Shown: positions 19,519 to 28,528 of the stretch, in pieces | How the letters are laid out: each line of letters starts with the position of its first letter | Position numbering within the stretch: the first letter of the stretch is position 1 | Assembly (NCBI GenBank): GCA_002723155.1 | Contig: PBNO01000015.1 | Coordinates: forward strand, 310,001 to 374,000 | Source: Ponticaulis sp. | GTDB taxonomy: Bacteria; Pseudomonadota; Alphaproteobacteria; Caulobacterales; Hyphomonadaceae | Length of the DNA: 64,000 nt | Reading direction: 5' to 3' | Notes under the pieces: model-generated | What the model saw: only the letters and a program-made list of their open reading frames with translations | What the model was told of the DNA's origin: nothing | The model's database searches: none | Position numbers and translations under genes: made by a program

Positions 19519-20244
19519 ATGAAGTTTATTGGATACGGCATTCTTGCGGCCTGCGCGTTCATGTCGGGCATCGGCTCTACCGCTGCGGCGCAGGAATACC
19601 GACAACAATCAGTTGTCGTGACAGGCGCGCGCATTTCCACGCCGGGCGTTTATCTGAAACGACAGGGCGACTTCCTGATCATCGACGTCATCGTGGCCAG
19701 CGATTCGCGCGACTACGCCCTGCGCCGGACCGAGATCGAGACCACAGTCGATGCCCTTCTCGCTCAGGCCAACGATTATGATGATATTTCCATCAGTATC
19801 GATGTGAATGGCCTGATCTATCCGCTTGAGTCCACCGAAGAGCTGCCATTGTCCTCAGGCTCACGGCCTGACACATCCGTTGCTAATTTAGTGCTTCGCA
19901 CACCAATCCCTCAGGATATTTCCAACATCCAACCGCTGGTCCAACGGCTGGAACAGTTTGCAAGTCTGGTTGAGGGCGAAGGCCGCGCGACCGTTGATAC
20001 ACGCGGCGGCCCGACGGTCAGCGTCGTTGATCCGGATCAGTACCGGGGCGAAGTGATCGATCTTATCCTCGAAGAAGTGGAAGACGTCACGTCAACATTA
20101 GGCAACAATTATCGCGTGATCCTGAGCGGCATTGACGGGCGCATGCAGTGGCAGAACACAGACAATGTGAATGTGATCTTCTACATCCCGTACAATTACA
20201 CGGTCATCCCGACTAGCCTGACTACCGTTCTGCCCGACTATTGA
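19519..20244 (+). CDS. Secreted protein of unknown function
   Basis: 241 residues. Signal peptide MKFIGYGILAACAFMSGIGS with a cut near TAAAQEY. After it comes SVVVTGARISTPGVYLKRQG and then alternating strands and helices, with no membrane segments or recognised catalytic motif. The C-terminal half has a repeat-free mix of strands (VNVIFYIPYNYTVIPTS). I could not assign a family. Ribosome site GGTCGGGGGG about 7 nt before ATG. The 275-nt gap before it, between it and the divergent aminotransferase, shows nothing else. Confidence 0.7.
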   Translation: MKFIGYGILAACAFMSGIGSTAAAQEYRQQSVVVTGARISTPGVYLKRQGDFLIIDVIVASDSRDYALRRTEIETTVDALLAQANDYDDISISIDVNGLIYPLESTEELPLSSGSRPDTSVANLVLRTPIPQDISNIQPLVQRLEQFASLVEGEGRATVDTRGGPTVSVVDPDQYRGEVIDLILEEVEDVTSTLGNNYRVILSGIDGRMQWQNTDNVNVIFYIPYNYTVIPTSLTTVLPDY

Positions 20245-20465
20245 TTGGCGCTGTTGCTAACCAGCGGCAAGGCACCGAACGCCTGCAGAAAGTACACGAT
20301 AGATAGTCCGAGGGCGGACAGAAGCATGACCATGGCAAGGGCCTGCAACGTGCCCTTGCCCGGTCCTTCAACCAACCGGCTTCCGGAAAACGCCCCCACG
20401 CCCAAAGCGGCGAATATCGGATAAATCTCGACTAAAATTGGTCTGTTCCAAACTGAGAAAATCAA
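20238..20465 (-). CDS. Possible small membrane protein, perhaps a remnant
   Basis: An open frame of about 75 codons with two hydrophobic stretches (YPIFAALGVGAFSGS and ALAMVMLLSALGLSIVYF). Codon choice in the later half looks like that of real genes here. The only start in the usual place is TTG with a weak GAAG site; the frame stays open about 15 codons further upstream without an ATG, so it may be the tail of a decayed gene. It overlaps the end of the preceding plus-strand gene by 7 nt. Function unknown. Confidence 0.35.
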   Translation of the reverse strand: MIFSVWNRPILVEIYPIFAALGVGAFSGSRLVEGPGKGTLQALAMVMLLSALGLSIVYFLQAFGALPLVSNSANQ

Positions 20466-20599
20466 ATGCTTCAGATTGAAACCTGCAAGCGAGATGCCGC
20501 CTGTCGATCAGTTTAGCTACTTTAAGCAGTATTTTGATTGCTTCGTTCAGAGCAGCAGATATCTTCACAGTTCGATTCATTTACATGCACGGGGACAGC

Positions 20600-21100
20600 A
20601 TGAAACGACACCTTTTGGCCGCGACACTCGCGGGCGCACTCACGCTTTCCATTTCTCAGCCAGCACGCGCAGAAGTCTCTCCGCTCGGTGAGCTCCTGAT
20701 GGAGTGGAGCGGCCGCATCACGGCGGGCCGCGCGACCGGCGCTGACGGTTCCGGCAAGGTTACACCGGCCTTCTTCCAGGATCAGGTCTGGCGCATCCAG
20801 AACTTCGCGCAGGAAGTGATCGACATGGTGGTCGAAGGCGCAGGCCTGACCGCAGAAGATGTTCAGACGGCGAACGCCCTCCTCACCATGCACGAAGGCT
20901 ATCTGAATTATTATGCACAGTTTGCGACAGATGCTGATTCTGTCGTGGCTATCATGGAAGCGCGCGCCAAGCTCGCCGAAGCCCGCGGCGCGCTGATGGC
21001 CTATTGGGAACAGGTTCTGGGCCTGAAACCTGAAGACATGGTTCGCGAAGCCCAGAACATGGGACGCCAGGAGGTCTACCCACCCTACATGGCGGAGTAG
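20600..21100 (+). CDS. Periplasmic protein of unknown function
   Basis: 166 residues. Signal peptide MKRHLLAATLAGALTLSISQ with a cut after ARA. The mature part is helical and acidic (MVVEGAGLTAEDVQTANALL, MEARAKLAEARGALMAYWEQ), with no cysteines or motifs I recognise. ATG 20600 has GGGGA 6 nt upstream; the open frame extends 22 codons further but that part precedes the signal peptide. It is convergent with the lipoprotein gene that follows. Confidence 0.7.
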   Translation: MKRHLLAATLAGALTLSISQPARAEVSPLGELLMEWSGRITAGRATGADGSGKVTPAFFQDQVWRIQNFAQEVIDMVVEGAGLTAEDVQTANALLTMHEGYLNYYAQFATDADSVVAIMEARAKLAEARGALMAYWEQVLGLKPEDMVREAQNMGRQEVYPPYMAE

Positions 21101-21108
21101 GCTGACAG

Positions 21109-21528
21109 CTAGTCAACGTCGCGGATGGTATCGCCGTCGCGCTCTGCCATCTGAACAAAGCGGTCAATCTGTGCAGAGGCAGACGCCTCGTCAGAGCGGA
21201 CAAAACAGCTCGGCTCTGACGGGTTAGCCCCCAGTTCATCACCATACTGATCCTGAACCGCCGCCAGAAAGTCGGTCCGCACTACGCCGTTCGCGCCCAT
21301 TTCCGCCGGAGAAAGATCCACCGGCGTCGCATGCTTCACAAACCATACATCCCCGCTCTCATCCCGCATGAAACAGCTGACCCAATGCGTCAGCTCAATG
21401 CTCATATAGTCACTGGCAGACGGGCCCGGCCCGCGCGGTTCAGCCTGCTGGGCCTGCGACTCCGAATTCCCGCAAGCCGCGGCGAGCAATCCGGCTGATG
21501 CGATAAGCGCGCGATGAAAAGCCGACAT
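21109..21528 (-). CDS. Small lipoprotein of unknown function
   Basis: 139 residues. MSAFHRALIASAGLLAAACG is a lipoprotein signal with lipobox LAAAC. The mature domain has WVSCFMRDESGDVWFVKH and ends in PSCFVRSDEA, a possible disulfide pair. A perfect AGGAGG site lies 7 nt before ATG 21526-21528, which rules out the longer frame reading in from 21594. No family recognised. Confidence 0.75.
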   Translation of the reverse strand: MSAFHRALIASAGLLAAACGNSESQAQQAEPRGPGPSASDYMSIELTHWVSCFMRDESGDVWFVKHATPVDLSPAEMGANGVVRTDFLAAVQDQYGDELGANPSEPSCFVRSDEASASAQIDRFVQMAERDGDTIRDVD

Positions 21529-21691
21529 GATGAAACCTCCTCTGAAATATGGTCCTCCCCCCCTTCCACGGGCGGGAGCCTCAGAGCCGGACAAAAGAGC
21601 TGGAATTTTTCTCTCCCGAAGCTGTCAGCATGCCCTATATCTGAACGCCATGGCGCGTGACGCCCGAAACGAAGCGATATAAACCAGACGC

Positions 21692-23812
21692 ATGGCTCAC
21701 AATAATTCCCAACCCGTCCGCCCGAACGGCGTTGAGGTCATCAAGGACAATCTCACCCGACTGCCTGGCAAGCCGGGCGTTTACCGCATGTTCGGCGCCG
21801 ATGGTGAGGTGCTCTATGTGGGCAAGGCGAAGAACCTCAAAAACCGTGTGAGCAATTACGCCAAGCTGGGCGGCCACACCCAGCGTATCGCGCTGATGAT
21901 CTCGCTCACCGCGTCTATGGAATTCGTCGTTACCGAGACAGAGACAGAAGCCCTGCTTCTGGAAGCGAACCTCATCAAACGGCTAAAGCCCCGCTTCAAC
22001 ATCCTTCTGCGCGACGATAAGAGCTTTCCCTACATTCTCATCCGGCGCGATCACCCTGCCCCTCAAATCCTGAAATATCGCGGCTCGAAAAAGCATAAGG
22101 GCGACTATTTCGGCCCGTTCGCCAGCGCAGGCTCCGTTACGCGCACGCTGGACACGCTGCAGAAAGCCTTCCTCCTGCGCACCTGCGAGGACACCGTGTT
22201 CGAGCAGCGCTCCCGCCCGTGCATGCTGCACCAGATCAAGCGCTGCGCGGCGCCCTGCGTCGACCTGATTTCGGAGAAAGACTATTCTGCGCTGGCCGAT
22301 CAGGCGGCAGACTTCCTGCGCGGCAAGGTGGTCAGCCTGCATGAAGAGCTGGCCGCAGACATGGAAAAGGCGGCAGAAAACCTCGAGTTTGAACAGGCCG
22401 CCCGCCTACGAGACCGTATCCGCGCCATTGCGGCCGTGCGCGCCACGCAGGATATCAACCCGGAAGGCGTGGAAGAGGCCGATGTGTTCGCCCTCGCCGT
22501 GGATGGCGGCCAGTCCTGTATGCAGGTCTTCTTCTATCGCTCGGGCCAGAACTGGGGGACCAAGGCCTTCTATCCAAAGCACGAACGCGACGCGACGCCG
22601 GAAGAGATCGTCGCCGCCTTCCTCGTGCAGTTCTATGATGAGCGCCCGCCACCAAAGCTCATTCTGACGAGCCATGAACCGGCCCAGATCGAGCTGATCG
22701 AGGATGCCCTCGCCCTGCGCGCCGACCGTAAGATCGAGGTGCGCAAACCGTCACGCGGCGGCAAGCGGGAGCTGGTGGTTCAGGCGCTGAACAATGCGCG
22801 CGAAGCGCTCAGCCGCAAGCTCGCCGAAACGGCCAGTCAGGCGCGTCTTCTGGAAGAGGTGCGCAAAGTGTTCGACCTGCCAGAGACGCCAAAGCGTATC
22901 GAGGCGTACGATAACTCGCACATTCAGGGGTCCAATGCTGTCGGCGGCATGATTGTCGCCGGCCCGGAAGGCTTTGAGAAAAACCAGTACCGCAAGTTCA
23001 ACATCAAGGATTCCGACATAGAGCCGGGCGATGACTATGGCATGATGCGCGAAGTCATGCGGCGCAGGTTCTCACGGTTGATCAAGGAAGCCGGTCTCGA
23101 TCTCAAATCCAGTACCGCTGACCCCAATGAAGATTGGGGTCCAGGCCAGAGCACTGACAACACGCCGGGTGATAGTTCAAAGGCATGGATCCCAGCCTCC
23201 GCTGGGATCGGCGGAAACTCGGACACCGAACAAGACAGCACAGACGCCAGTTCACCTCCCCCCACAAACGACCGTGCAGGCGCAGGTGATCCGAACAGCG
23301 AAGCTGGAGGAAACATCACCGAGCAGTCTCGTAGAGACAAATTAAAGAGCTCCCCCAATTATCCCGACCTCGTCCTCATCGATGGCGGGCTGGGCCAGCT
23401 CCATGCCGTGATGGAGACGCTGCAGGAGCTTGGCCTGTCGCATGAGGATGTGACTTTGGTCTCTATCGCCAAAGGGCCGGAGAGAAATGCAGGCCGCGAG
23501 AAATTCTTCCGGCCGGACAAAGCGCCCTTCATGCTGCCGGAAACCGCGCCGGTGCTCTATTATTTGCAGCGGCTGCGCGACGAGGTGCACCGCTGGGCAA
23601 TTGGCGCGCACCGCACGCGCCGCTCGGCCGATATCCGCAAGAACCCGCTGGACGAGATTGAGGGCATTGGCCCTGCGCGGAAGAAGGCGCTGCTCCACCG
23701 GTTCGGCTCGGCCAAGGCGATTGCCCGCGCCAAGCTCTCAGACATCGCCACGGTAGATGGCGTCAGCCAGGCCCTCGCCGAGCGGATTTATAATTATTTT
23801 CATGGGAGTTAG
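21692..23812 (+). CDS. uvrC: Excinuclease ABC subunit C, with a repeat-derived insertion
   Basis: Makes both incisions in nucleotide excision repair, acting with UvrA and UvrB. 706 residues against about 600-640 usually. GIY-YIG nuclease domain near residues 25-110 ([20 protein letters not shown]), UVR/UvrB-contact motif around 230, the RNase-H-like nuclease domain from about 390 ([30 protein letters not shown]), and a C-terminal helix-hairpin-helix ([20 protein letters not shown]). About 90 extra, low-complexity residues (roughly 465-557) split the nuclease domain between MREVMRRRF and PDLVLIDGG. Part of this is encoded by a double-palindrome repeat. Catalytic regions on both sides are intact, so the protein is probably functional. 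In many proteobacteria pgsA follows uvrC; here it lies 7.4 kb away. Confidence 0.95.
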   Translation: MAHNNSQPVRPNGVEVIKDNLTRLPGKPGVYRMFGADGEVLYVGKAKNLKNRVSNYAKLGGHTQRIALMISLTASMEFVVTETETEALLLEANLIKRLKPRFNILLRDDKSFPYILIRRDHPAPQILKYRGSKKHKGDYFGPFASAGSVTRTLDTLQKAFLLRTCEDTVFEQRSRPCMLHQIKRCAAPCVDLISEKDYSALADQAADFLRGKVVSLHEELAADMEKAAENLEFEQAARLRDRIRAIAAVRATQDINPEGVEEADVFALAVDGGQSCMQVFFYRSGQNWGTKAFYPKHERDATPEEIVAAFLVQFYDERPPPKLILTSHEPAQIELIEDALALRADRKIEVRKPSRGGKRELVVQALNNAREALSRKLAETASQARLLEEVRKVFDLPETPKRIEAYDNSHIQGSNAVGGMIVAGPEGFEKNQYRKFNIKDSDIEPGDDYGMMREVMRRRFSRLIKEAGLDLKSSTADPNEDWGPGQSTDNTPGDSSKAWIPASAGIGGNSDTEQDSTDASSPPPTNDRAGAGDPNSEAGGNITEQSRRDKLKSSPNYPDLVLIDGGLGQLHAVMETLQELGLSHEDVTLVSIAKGPERNAGREKFFRPDKAPFMLPETAPVLYYLQRLRDEVHRWAIGAHRTRRSADIRKNPLDEIEGIGPARKKALLHRFGSAKAIARAKLSDIATVDGVSQALAERIYNYFHGS
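23118..23215. repeat. REP/BIME-like double palindrome inside uvrC
   Basis: First arm GACCCCAAT-GAAG-ATTGGGGTC (23120-23141), second arm GATCCCAGC-CTCC-GCTGGGATC (23188-23209), both perfect 9-bp stems with 4-nt loops. The arms are flanked by CAGGCC and GGCATG and separated by about 35 nt. It is read in frame as part of the UvrC insertion (DPNEDWGP ... [10 protein letters not shown]). Confidence 0.85.
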
Positions 23813-25518
23813 GCAGAAGCGTCATTCAACGGCGATAAATCCCGCCAGAAATTCAACGGTACGGAAATTCGGTGGTGACGACAGGCAACTAAGATGATCG
23901 GCCAAAACGATAACTTGACTGCACTTAGAGAATTAAAGCGGGTTTCGTTATGACGGCACTCTTCGAAAACTATCTGGAGTATATCGTCGCCACTCGGAGT
24001 GATTTCTAAGCCAACGACCGCCAATCCATGCGTGGCGTCGTGAAGATACAAATGCGCCTCGCTGGATTCGTTCGGTACCCACAATTGCATGGTGCAGTGT
24101 GGCAGTATTTCATTAATCGCAGCACTCGCATCCGTAAATTCGGCACTCTTATTTGCGATTTTTTGCCAGATCATGAGCGTGGGATACAGCGTGCTTCCTG
24201 CGGTGACGTTCTCGAAATACTTCTTGTCTGATCGAGCTTTTGGGTGTGCTGCAAGTTCTCCGTATTCCGTTAAAATGCAGGGATAAGCATCGTTGAATTG
24301 GAGCGCGAATAGACTCGCGGCCAGAACCTGGCCCATCCAATCGCTGATGACGTCATAGCGACTTCGCATGGCCAAGAACATGCCGACTAAACTGAGTTCG
24401 ATGGCGTGGCTGTCCAGTCGTGGACTGCGGAGGATGCCGTTCTGATTGAGAATTTGTACGAGTCCGTCAGTGTAGGAGACAAGCTCCGCTTCTGCTCTTG
24501 CTTCTATCTCTTCTGTTAAGCCAGAGGCACGGTTTTTGACAAATTGTAGCCAAATGCCCGTCAGCGCTAACCGTCCTAAAATTTCATACAGTCTCAAGTT
24601 CACATCGAGTGCGAAGCTGCTGTTGACCGCTGTAGCCAGTCCGTCGCGCTTATCGGCGTGTGGTAGAACTTTTTCGGTAATAAAGGCGTTTGCGATATTG
24701 ATATGCAATTCAATGAGACTGGTCATCGCGTTTTGCATCTCTTTGGCTTGTCGAGAAGACTTTCCAAGATGCTCTGCAGTAAAGTGCCAGCCCCAGAGCA
24801 ACGCCAATTCAGAGCAACGGTAAGGAGCTTCAATGTTGTCAGCTTCACGCGCCCAAACGAAGAGGACCCAACAGCACAAATTCAGTTGGCGAACAAAGCG
24901 TATTTTGTCCTTTTGTCTCTTGCCAATTTCGCCTCTCATCTTCTGAAGCATTTCTGCAAAATAGCCATACGATGCGCCTGGCTCATCAAGCATTGCGACT
25001 GACTTTCGGAAATAAGAGCGGGCCTCGCCAGAAACCACGTTCTCGCCAAGAACTGCGGTCAACATGAAGTTCGCGAGGCGATCTCCATCCCAGCGCTGAA
25101 ACTCAACACCGTCTTTCGTGTAGCGATCCTCATAGGCGCTCAGATCGCCATCCACATTCTGATCAACATCTCCTCCAACGCAGATGCAAATTGCCACTGG
25201 TAGTTCGGCATACTGCTTTGGAATGCGCTGACGAACGTAGCTGTCCTGAATCTCATCGAGGGAGGGGCGAACTGCTTGAGTGGTTCCATTCCAGTCTTGG
25301 CGCGTGAGATTTCCCGCTTTCACCGTAAACAGGAAAACTTTTCGCTGCCCGTCACCGTCCACACCAACGGCAGCGAGATCAACGCCATGTTGCCGCACGC
25401 CTACCGCTGGGCGGGAAAAGACATGTAGCCCCATTTCACTGAGGAGGTCGGGCAGAATAGCGTCTAGTTCACCGCGTTCCTTGAGTGAAGATAGATATTC
25501 TTTGATGAGTAATTTCAT
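23809..25518 (-). CDS. Unknown protein with PD-(D/E)xK-like N-terminal domain (second gene of a coupled pair)
   Basis: 569 residues, family not recognised. The N-terminal 110 residues follow the nuclease-fold order: helix ([14 protein letters not shown]), strand with GVDLAAVG (Asp47), strand FLFTVKAG (Thr65, Lys67). This looks like a PD-(D/E)xK site with Thr in the usual Glu/Gln place; whether it cuts nucleic acid is inferred. The remaining 450 residues are mainly helical with no clear motif. ATG overlaps the stop of the upstream solenoid gene (ATGA), so translation is coupled. Its stop overlaps the convergent uvrC stop by 4 nt, exactly at the edge of the island. Base composition is lower in GC than uvrC. 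Confidence 0.75.
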   Translation of the reverse strand: MKLLIKEYLSSLKERGELDAILPDLLSEMGLHVFSRPAVGVRQHGVDLAAVGVDGDGQRKVFLFTVKAGNLTRQDWNGTTQAVRPSLDEIQDSYVRQRIPKQYAELPVAICICVGGDVDQNVDGDLSAYEDRYTKDGVEFQRWDGDRLANFMLTAVLGENVVSGEARSYFRKSVAMLDEPGASYGYFAEMLQKMRGEIGKRQKDKIRFVRQLNLCCWVLFVWAREADNIEAPYRCSELALLWGWHFTAEHLGKSSRQAKEMQNAMTSLIELHINIANAFITEKVLPHADKRDGLATAVNSSFALDVNLRLYEILGRLALTGIWLQFVKNRASGLTEEIEARAEAELVSYTDGLVQILNQNGILRSPRLDSHAIELSLVGMFLAMRSRYDVISDWMGQVLAASLFALQFNDAYPCILTEYGELAAHPKARSDKKYFENVTAGSTLYPTLMIWQKIANKSAEFTDASAAINEILPHCTMQLWVPNESSEAHLYLHDATHGLAVVGLEITPSGDDILQIVFEECRHNETRFNSLSAVKLSFWPIILVACRHHRISVPLNFWRDLSPLNDASA

Positions 25519-27290
25519 TCGGGGAAAGTTTCGTTACGAAGCAAAAAAATGAGATACTGAAAGTACAACGGATCGACGGCCTCATATCTGGGCACTTCCA
25601 TCGACGTGCCGTGAGATGACAACATCGTCTCGCTGCGATGATGATTTCCGCCATAGTCTCGGTAATAGGAAACCGAGCCTTCTCCATTGAGCAGCGTCTG
25701 CCTGGAAACAAAATTTAATAGCGATGACTCTGAGTGAGCTTCGGCAAAAGACTGTGAAAATAACGCGCGCTGACGTTCGCCTTGAATTTGCCGTTCAGCC
25801 GCTGAAGGCCAAAGTTCAGGAATTTTTCCCACGGAGCGCAAATCCGCTAAATAATCATCGTGTTGTTTTACAGCCGATTTCAGAAACTTCTGTCGAGGTC
25901 GCTTCTTTTTTGATTCTGGCTCAATGTATTCGCGCGCTTGGCCGGAGTAGTTCAGCATGAGTGGATCGAACAATAGGCTCGCGATTGACTGAGCGGTTTC
26001 GTCAGTTTGAGCCGCGTCAATGCAAGCAATCAGAACAGAAGCTGCACTGCGGGCGTCGATCAAGAAATATCCAATTGCTTTTTTGCAGACAAAAACGAGT
26101 TCCTCATCTGAGAGCGCGAACTCTCGCAAAGGCCAGTCGAGCGTTAGACCTGTTTCATGATAGCGACGAAAAAGTACGGGAAGCGCCTCCCGAGAACGAT
26201 GGTCGCCAAAGCGTAACCAGCAAATCACGAGCCAAGCCAACAGTTGGGGCTTTTCAGCGCTCAGTCGATGACAAAAGCTTTCCAATTCCCCGATGTCCAC
26301 GGCGTGTTCTGGGTGGTTCAATAACTGTCGTACGCAGTCCGCAATGTTTTGTCGGTTGTCATCAGTGATGCACTGCGAAAAAGCGAAATCCAGCTGATCA
26401 ACAACTCCTTTCATCGCAGGATTGGAGTGTCCCAAAGCGTCGATTATCAGTTGCTGTACTTCCAATGAGAGCACTTTGTAATGCTGCGCTAAGCGTTGCG
26501 CTAAGATGAAATGTAACCCATCGGTGGGCTGCGATATCGCAAACTTGATGGCCTCGATTACCAACTCTGTCTCATTGGCGACGTCTTGTGCATGAACATG
26601 TAGCAGCGACGCCACGGAAGAGGTACGTTCGTTGTTGTCCTCTGTGGCGAGGACCTGTTTTGCGAGGGCTCCGACGGTTTCTTGATGTTTTGACATATCA
26701 GGCAGTGTTGGTATCCGACTGAGTGCGATGACAGCGGCTAGGCGAAATTCGAGGCGAGTTGACGACAACAGTCGAAGAGCGGCGCTGTGATAACGCTCGA
26801 AGCTGAACCGAGCCCCCGCTTCCAGCACAAAAGTGAGCAACGGAAAATCTGAATTCGTTCCCGCTTCAGCTCGCTCTAATAGCTGGTTAGTTTGGTCTGG
26901 ATGGTTGCCAAGCCAATCGCGGAAAGCGCTGTTTGGATCGTTCGCCGCTAAATCTTGTCCACCGGCATAGACCAGCTTCTGGACGGCATCCATGAGTTCA
27001 TCGGCATCGGCCTTTAAGTTTGGAATGAGGTGACAGTAGACGTCTTGGATCAGGAAAAAGTCTCGACCTGTCAGACATTCCAGTTCGCCAGCAAAGATCG
27101 GCTGCAGTATATTCAGCGCCTGTGAATTATGTAAATCAGCTAGTGTTTGCAGCAGTTGGTCAAACTGTTTGTTAGCTCGCGTGTATCCTTGATCCCGCAG
27201 CCAAGCAAGCAATCCTCCAGCATTGTACACGTCCAATACCGCGGTGCGAAACTCTTCAGTGTCGAGAGATGAATCCGACTCGGTTGCCAT
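25515..27290 (-). CDS. Unknown alpha-solenoid (HEAT-like) protein (first gene of a coupled pair)
   Basis: 591 residues, nearly all helical, with repeated amphipathic helix pairs resembling HEAT or similar repeats (FRLAAVIALSRIP, ERTSSVASLLHVHAQD, LSLEVQQLIIDALGHS, LLAWLVICWLRFGD). No catalytic motif, membrane segment or signal peptide. A basic stretch ESKKKRPRQKFLKS sits near residue 470. It probably serves as a scaffold or sensor for its coupled partner (inference). The upstream 20 nt are AT-rich (GGATAATATTTCG) with no clear ribosome site. Two hand-counted 60-base lines give about 47% and 53% GC versus about 62% in a uvrC line, suggesting transfer. Confidence 0.75.
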   Translation of the reverse strand: MATESDSSLDTEEFRTAVLDVYNAGGLLAWLRDQGYTRANKQFDQLLQTLADLHNSQALNILQPIFAGELECLTGRDFFLIQDVYCHLIPNLKADADELMDAVQKLVYAGGQDLAANDPNSAFRDWLGNHPDQTNQLLERAEAGTNSDFPLLTFVLEAGARFSFERYHSAALRLLSSTRLEFRLAAVIALSRIPTLPDMSKHQETVGALAKQVLATEDNNERTSSVASLLHVHAQDVANETELVIEAIKFAISQPTDGLHFILAQRLAQHYKVLSLEVQQLIIDALGHSNPAMKGVVDQLDFAFSQCITDDNRQNIADCVRQLLNHPEHAVDIGELESFCHRLSAEKPQLLAWLVICWLRFGDHRSREALPVLFRRYHETGLTLDWPLREFALSDEELVFVCKKAIGYFLIDARSAASVLIACIDAAQTDETAQSIASLLFDPLMLNYSGQAREYIEPESKKKRPRQKFLKSAVKQHDDYLADLRSVGKIPELWPSAAERQIQGERQRALFSQSFAEAHSESSLLNFVSRQTLLNGEGSVSYYRDYGGNHHRSETMLSSHGTSMEVPRYEAVDPLYFQYLIFLLRNETFPE

Positions 27291-27398
27291 AACGAAATAT
27301 TATCCAAAATTCATCCCTGGGTCGAACGGATTTTTGGCCTCTAGGACCCACCTGCAAAAACAATCCAACGCCTGCGCGGCTGCCCCATACTTTCCCTC

Positions 27399-28379
27399 AT
27401 GACCGAGGCGAGCGCATATACCCCACCCTCCAGAGAGCCTGCAGACATTGCAGCGCGGTTGGAGGCCTATATTGCGCGCCATGAGCGCCATGCCCGTGAC
27501 CATGTGGACGACACGGGAGACACGCCGAAAATCCAGCGCGGTTTTATGGACGGGCTGCTCCTCCATATCCGCCGGCTGGAGCATCAGATGCGATGCTTTA
27601 TCCTGTTTCTTGCAGCAGAGCTGATCGAGCGCGGCCTGGTAAAGCCCCAGCCGCTTACCCTCCGCCCCCGCGGTGAGGCAGACCCGGCTGGCCCGTCCAT
27701 CATTATTCGTCGTCAGGACCGCGAGCTGCGCCTTGCGCTGTCCGGTAAGGTGCGCCTCAGCCCGTTTTCCATCACCACGCCGGTGATTGAGGGTAAATCG
27801 CGCCGCAAATCCCGTGGCGGCAAGCGCCCTTACACGCTGATGCCGGATAGCCTTCAGCCCGTAGATGCCCGCCATCTTCTGGCGCGCTATGGCCGCCTTT
27901 ACCGCGTGCTTTTGCGTGCTGATGTGCTGGCAGAACGCCTCGCAGGCCGTGCACTGACGGTGAAGTTTTCTTCCGCAGACCCCCGCGAAGGCTGGGGTCC
28001 ATGCCGGAAATCCGGTTACGCGCCTGACGAAACACTCAGGCATGGATACCTGCCTTCGCAGGTATCGTCGGCATCAGTTAGCGAAGCACCAACAGCCTTG
28101 AGCGCGACCCATCGCGAAGGCGGAGCCGAAGCGGGCGGTCAAAACAACAAAACCAACCCTCTCTATCTCTCCTCCCTGCACTCCATACTGGCACCGGAGG
28201 AACTCTGGGCGTCTGCCAAAGAGCTGGAGGATGAAAGAGGCGACCTTACCTCGCTCCATCTGATGGCGAGCGAGGGGCTCAGCGCGGCAGGCTTTCCGCC
28301 CGGCCCCGACCCGAGGCTGCGCCTGCCGGAGTTTGAGCGGTGGAAACCACCTGAACCACCTTGTATCAGATTGATTTAG
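27399..28379 (+). CDS. Protein of unknown function carrying a REP/BIME-like insertion
   Basis: 326 residues, no family recognised. The first 185 residues look like an ordinary globular protein: a basic helical start (ARLEAYIARHERHARDHVDD), IQRGFMDGLLLHIRRLEHQM, then SRGGKRPYTLMPDSLQ and VDARHLLARYGRLYRVLLRA. Residues about 194-226 are encoded by a double-palindrome repeat. The C-terminal 100 residues are low in complexity but include helical SILAPEELWASAKELEDERG, which looks genuine. It may be a cytoplasmic protein that tolerates the insert. No strong ribosome site was seen before ATG 27399. It is divergent from the coupled pair. Confidence 0.6.
   Translation: MTEASAYTPPSREPADIAARLEAYIARHERHARDHVDDTGDTPKIQRGFMDGLLLHIRRLEHQMRCFILFLAAELIERGLVKPQPLTLRPRGEADPAGPSIIIRRQDRELRLALSGKVRLSPFSITTPVIEGKSRRKSRGGKRPYTLMPDSLQPVDARHLLARYGRLYRVLLRADVLAERLAGRALTVKFSSADPREGWGPCRKSGYAPDETLRHGYLPSQVSSASVSEAPTALSATHREGGAEAGGQNNKTNPLYLSSLHSILAPEELWASAKELEDERGDLTSLHLMASEGLSAAGFPPGPDPRLRLPEFERWKPPEPPCIRLI
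27976..28072. repeat. Second REP/BIME-like double palindrome
   Basis: First arm GACCCCCGC-GAAG-GCTGGGGTC (27978-27999, one mismatch), second arm GATACCTGC-CTTC-GCAGGTATC (28045-28066, perfect). Flanks CATGCC and GGCATG face each other across 33 nt. It has the same architecture and spacing as the copy in uvrC and lies inside the frame 27399-28379. Confidence 0.85.
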
Positions 28380-28528
28380 TTTGCTCGCGTGCTGTCCCGT
28401 CGCCTTCGGCTTCGGGCACGCTGCGCCTGCACATGCGTTTGTGTGGAGCCCATCACGAGCAACGCGACGGCGCAGGGCAAGTGAGTTCACGAACGACAAG
28501 CCCGAGCACACAAAACAAACAACGCCCG

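Noticed and set aside
27300..28511. Minus-strand open frames opposite the unknown gene 27399-28379
   Set aside because: They include the reverse translation of the palindromic repeat (WTPAFAG-type text), which mimics coding sequence. No starts with ribosome sites.
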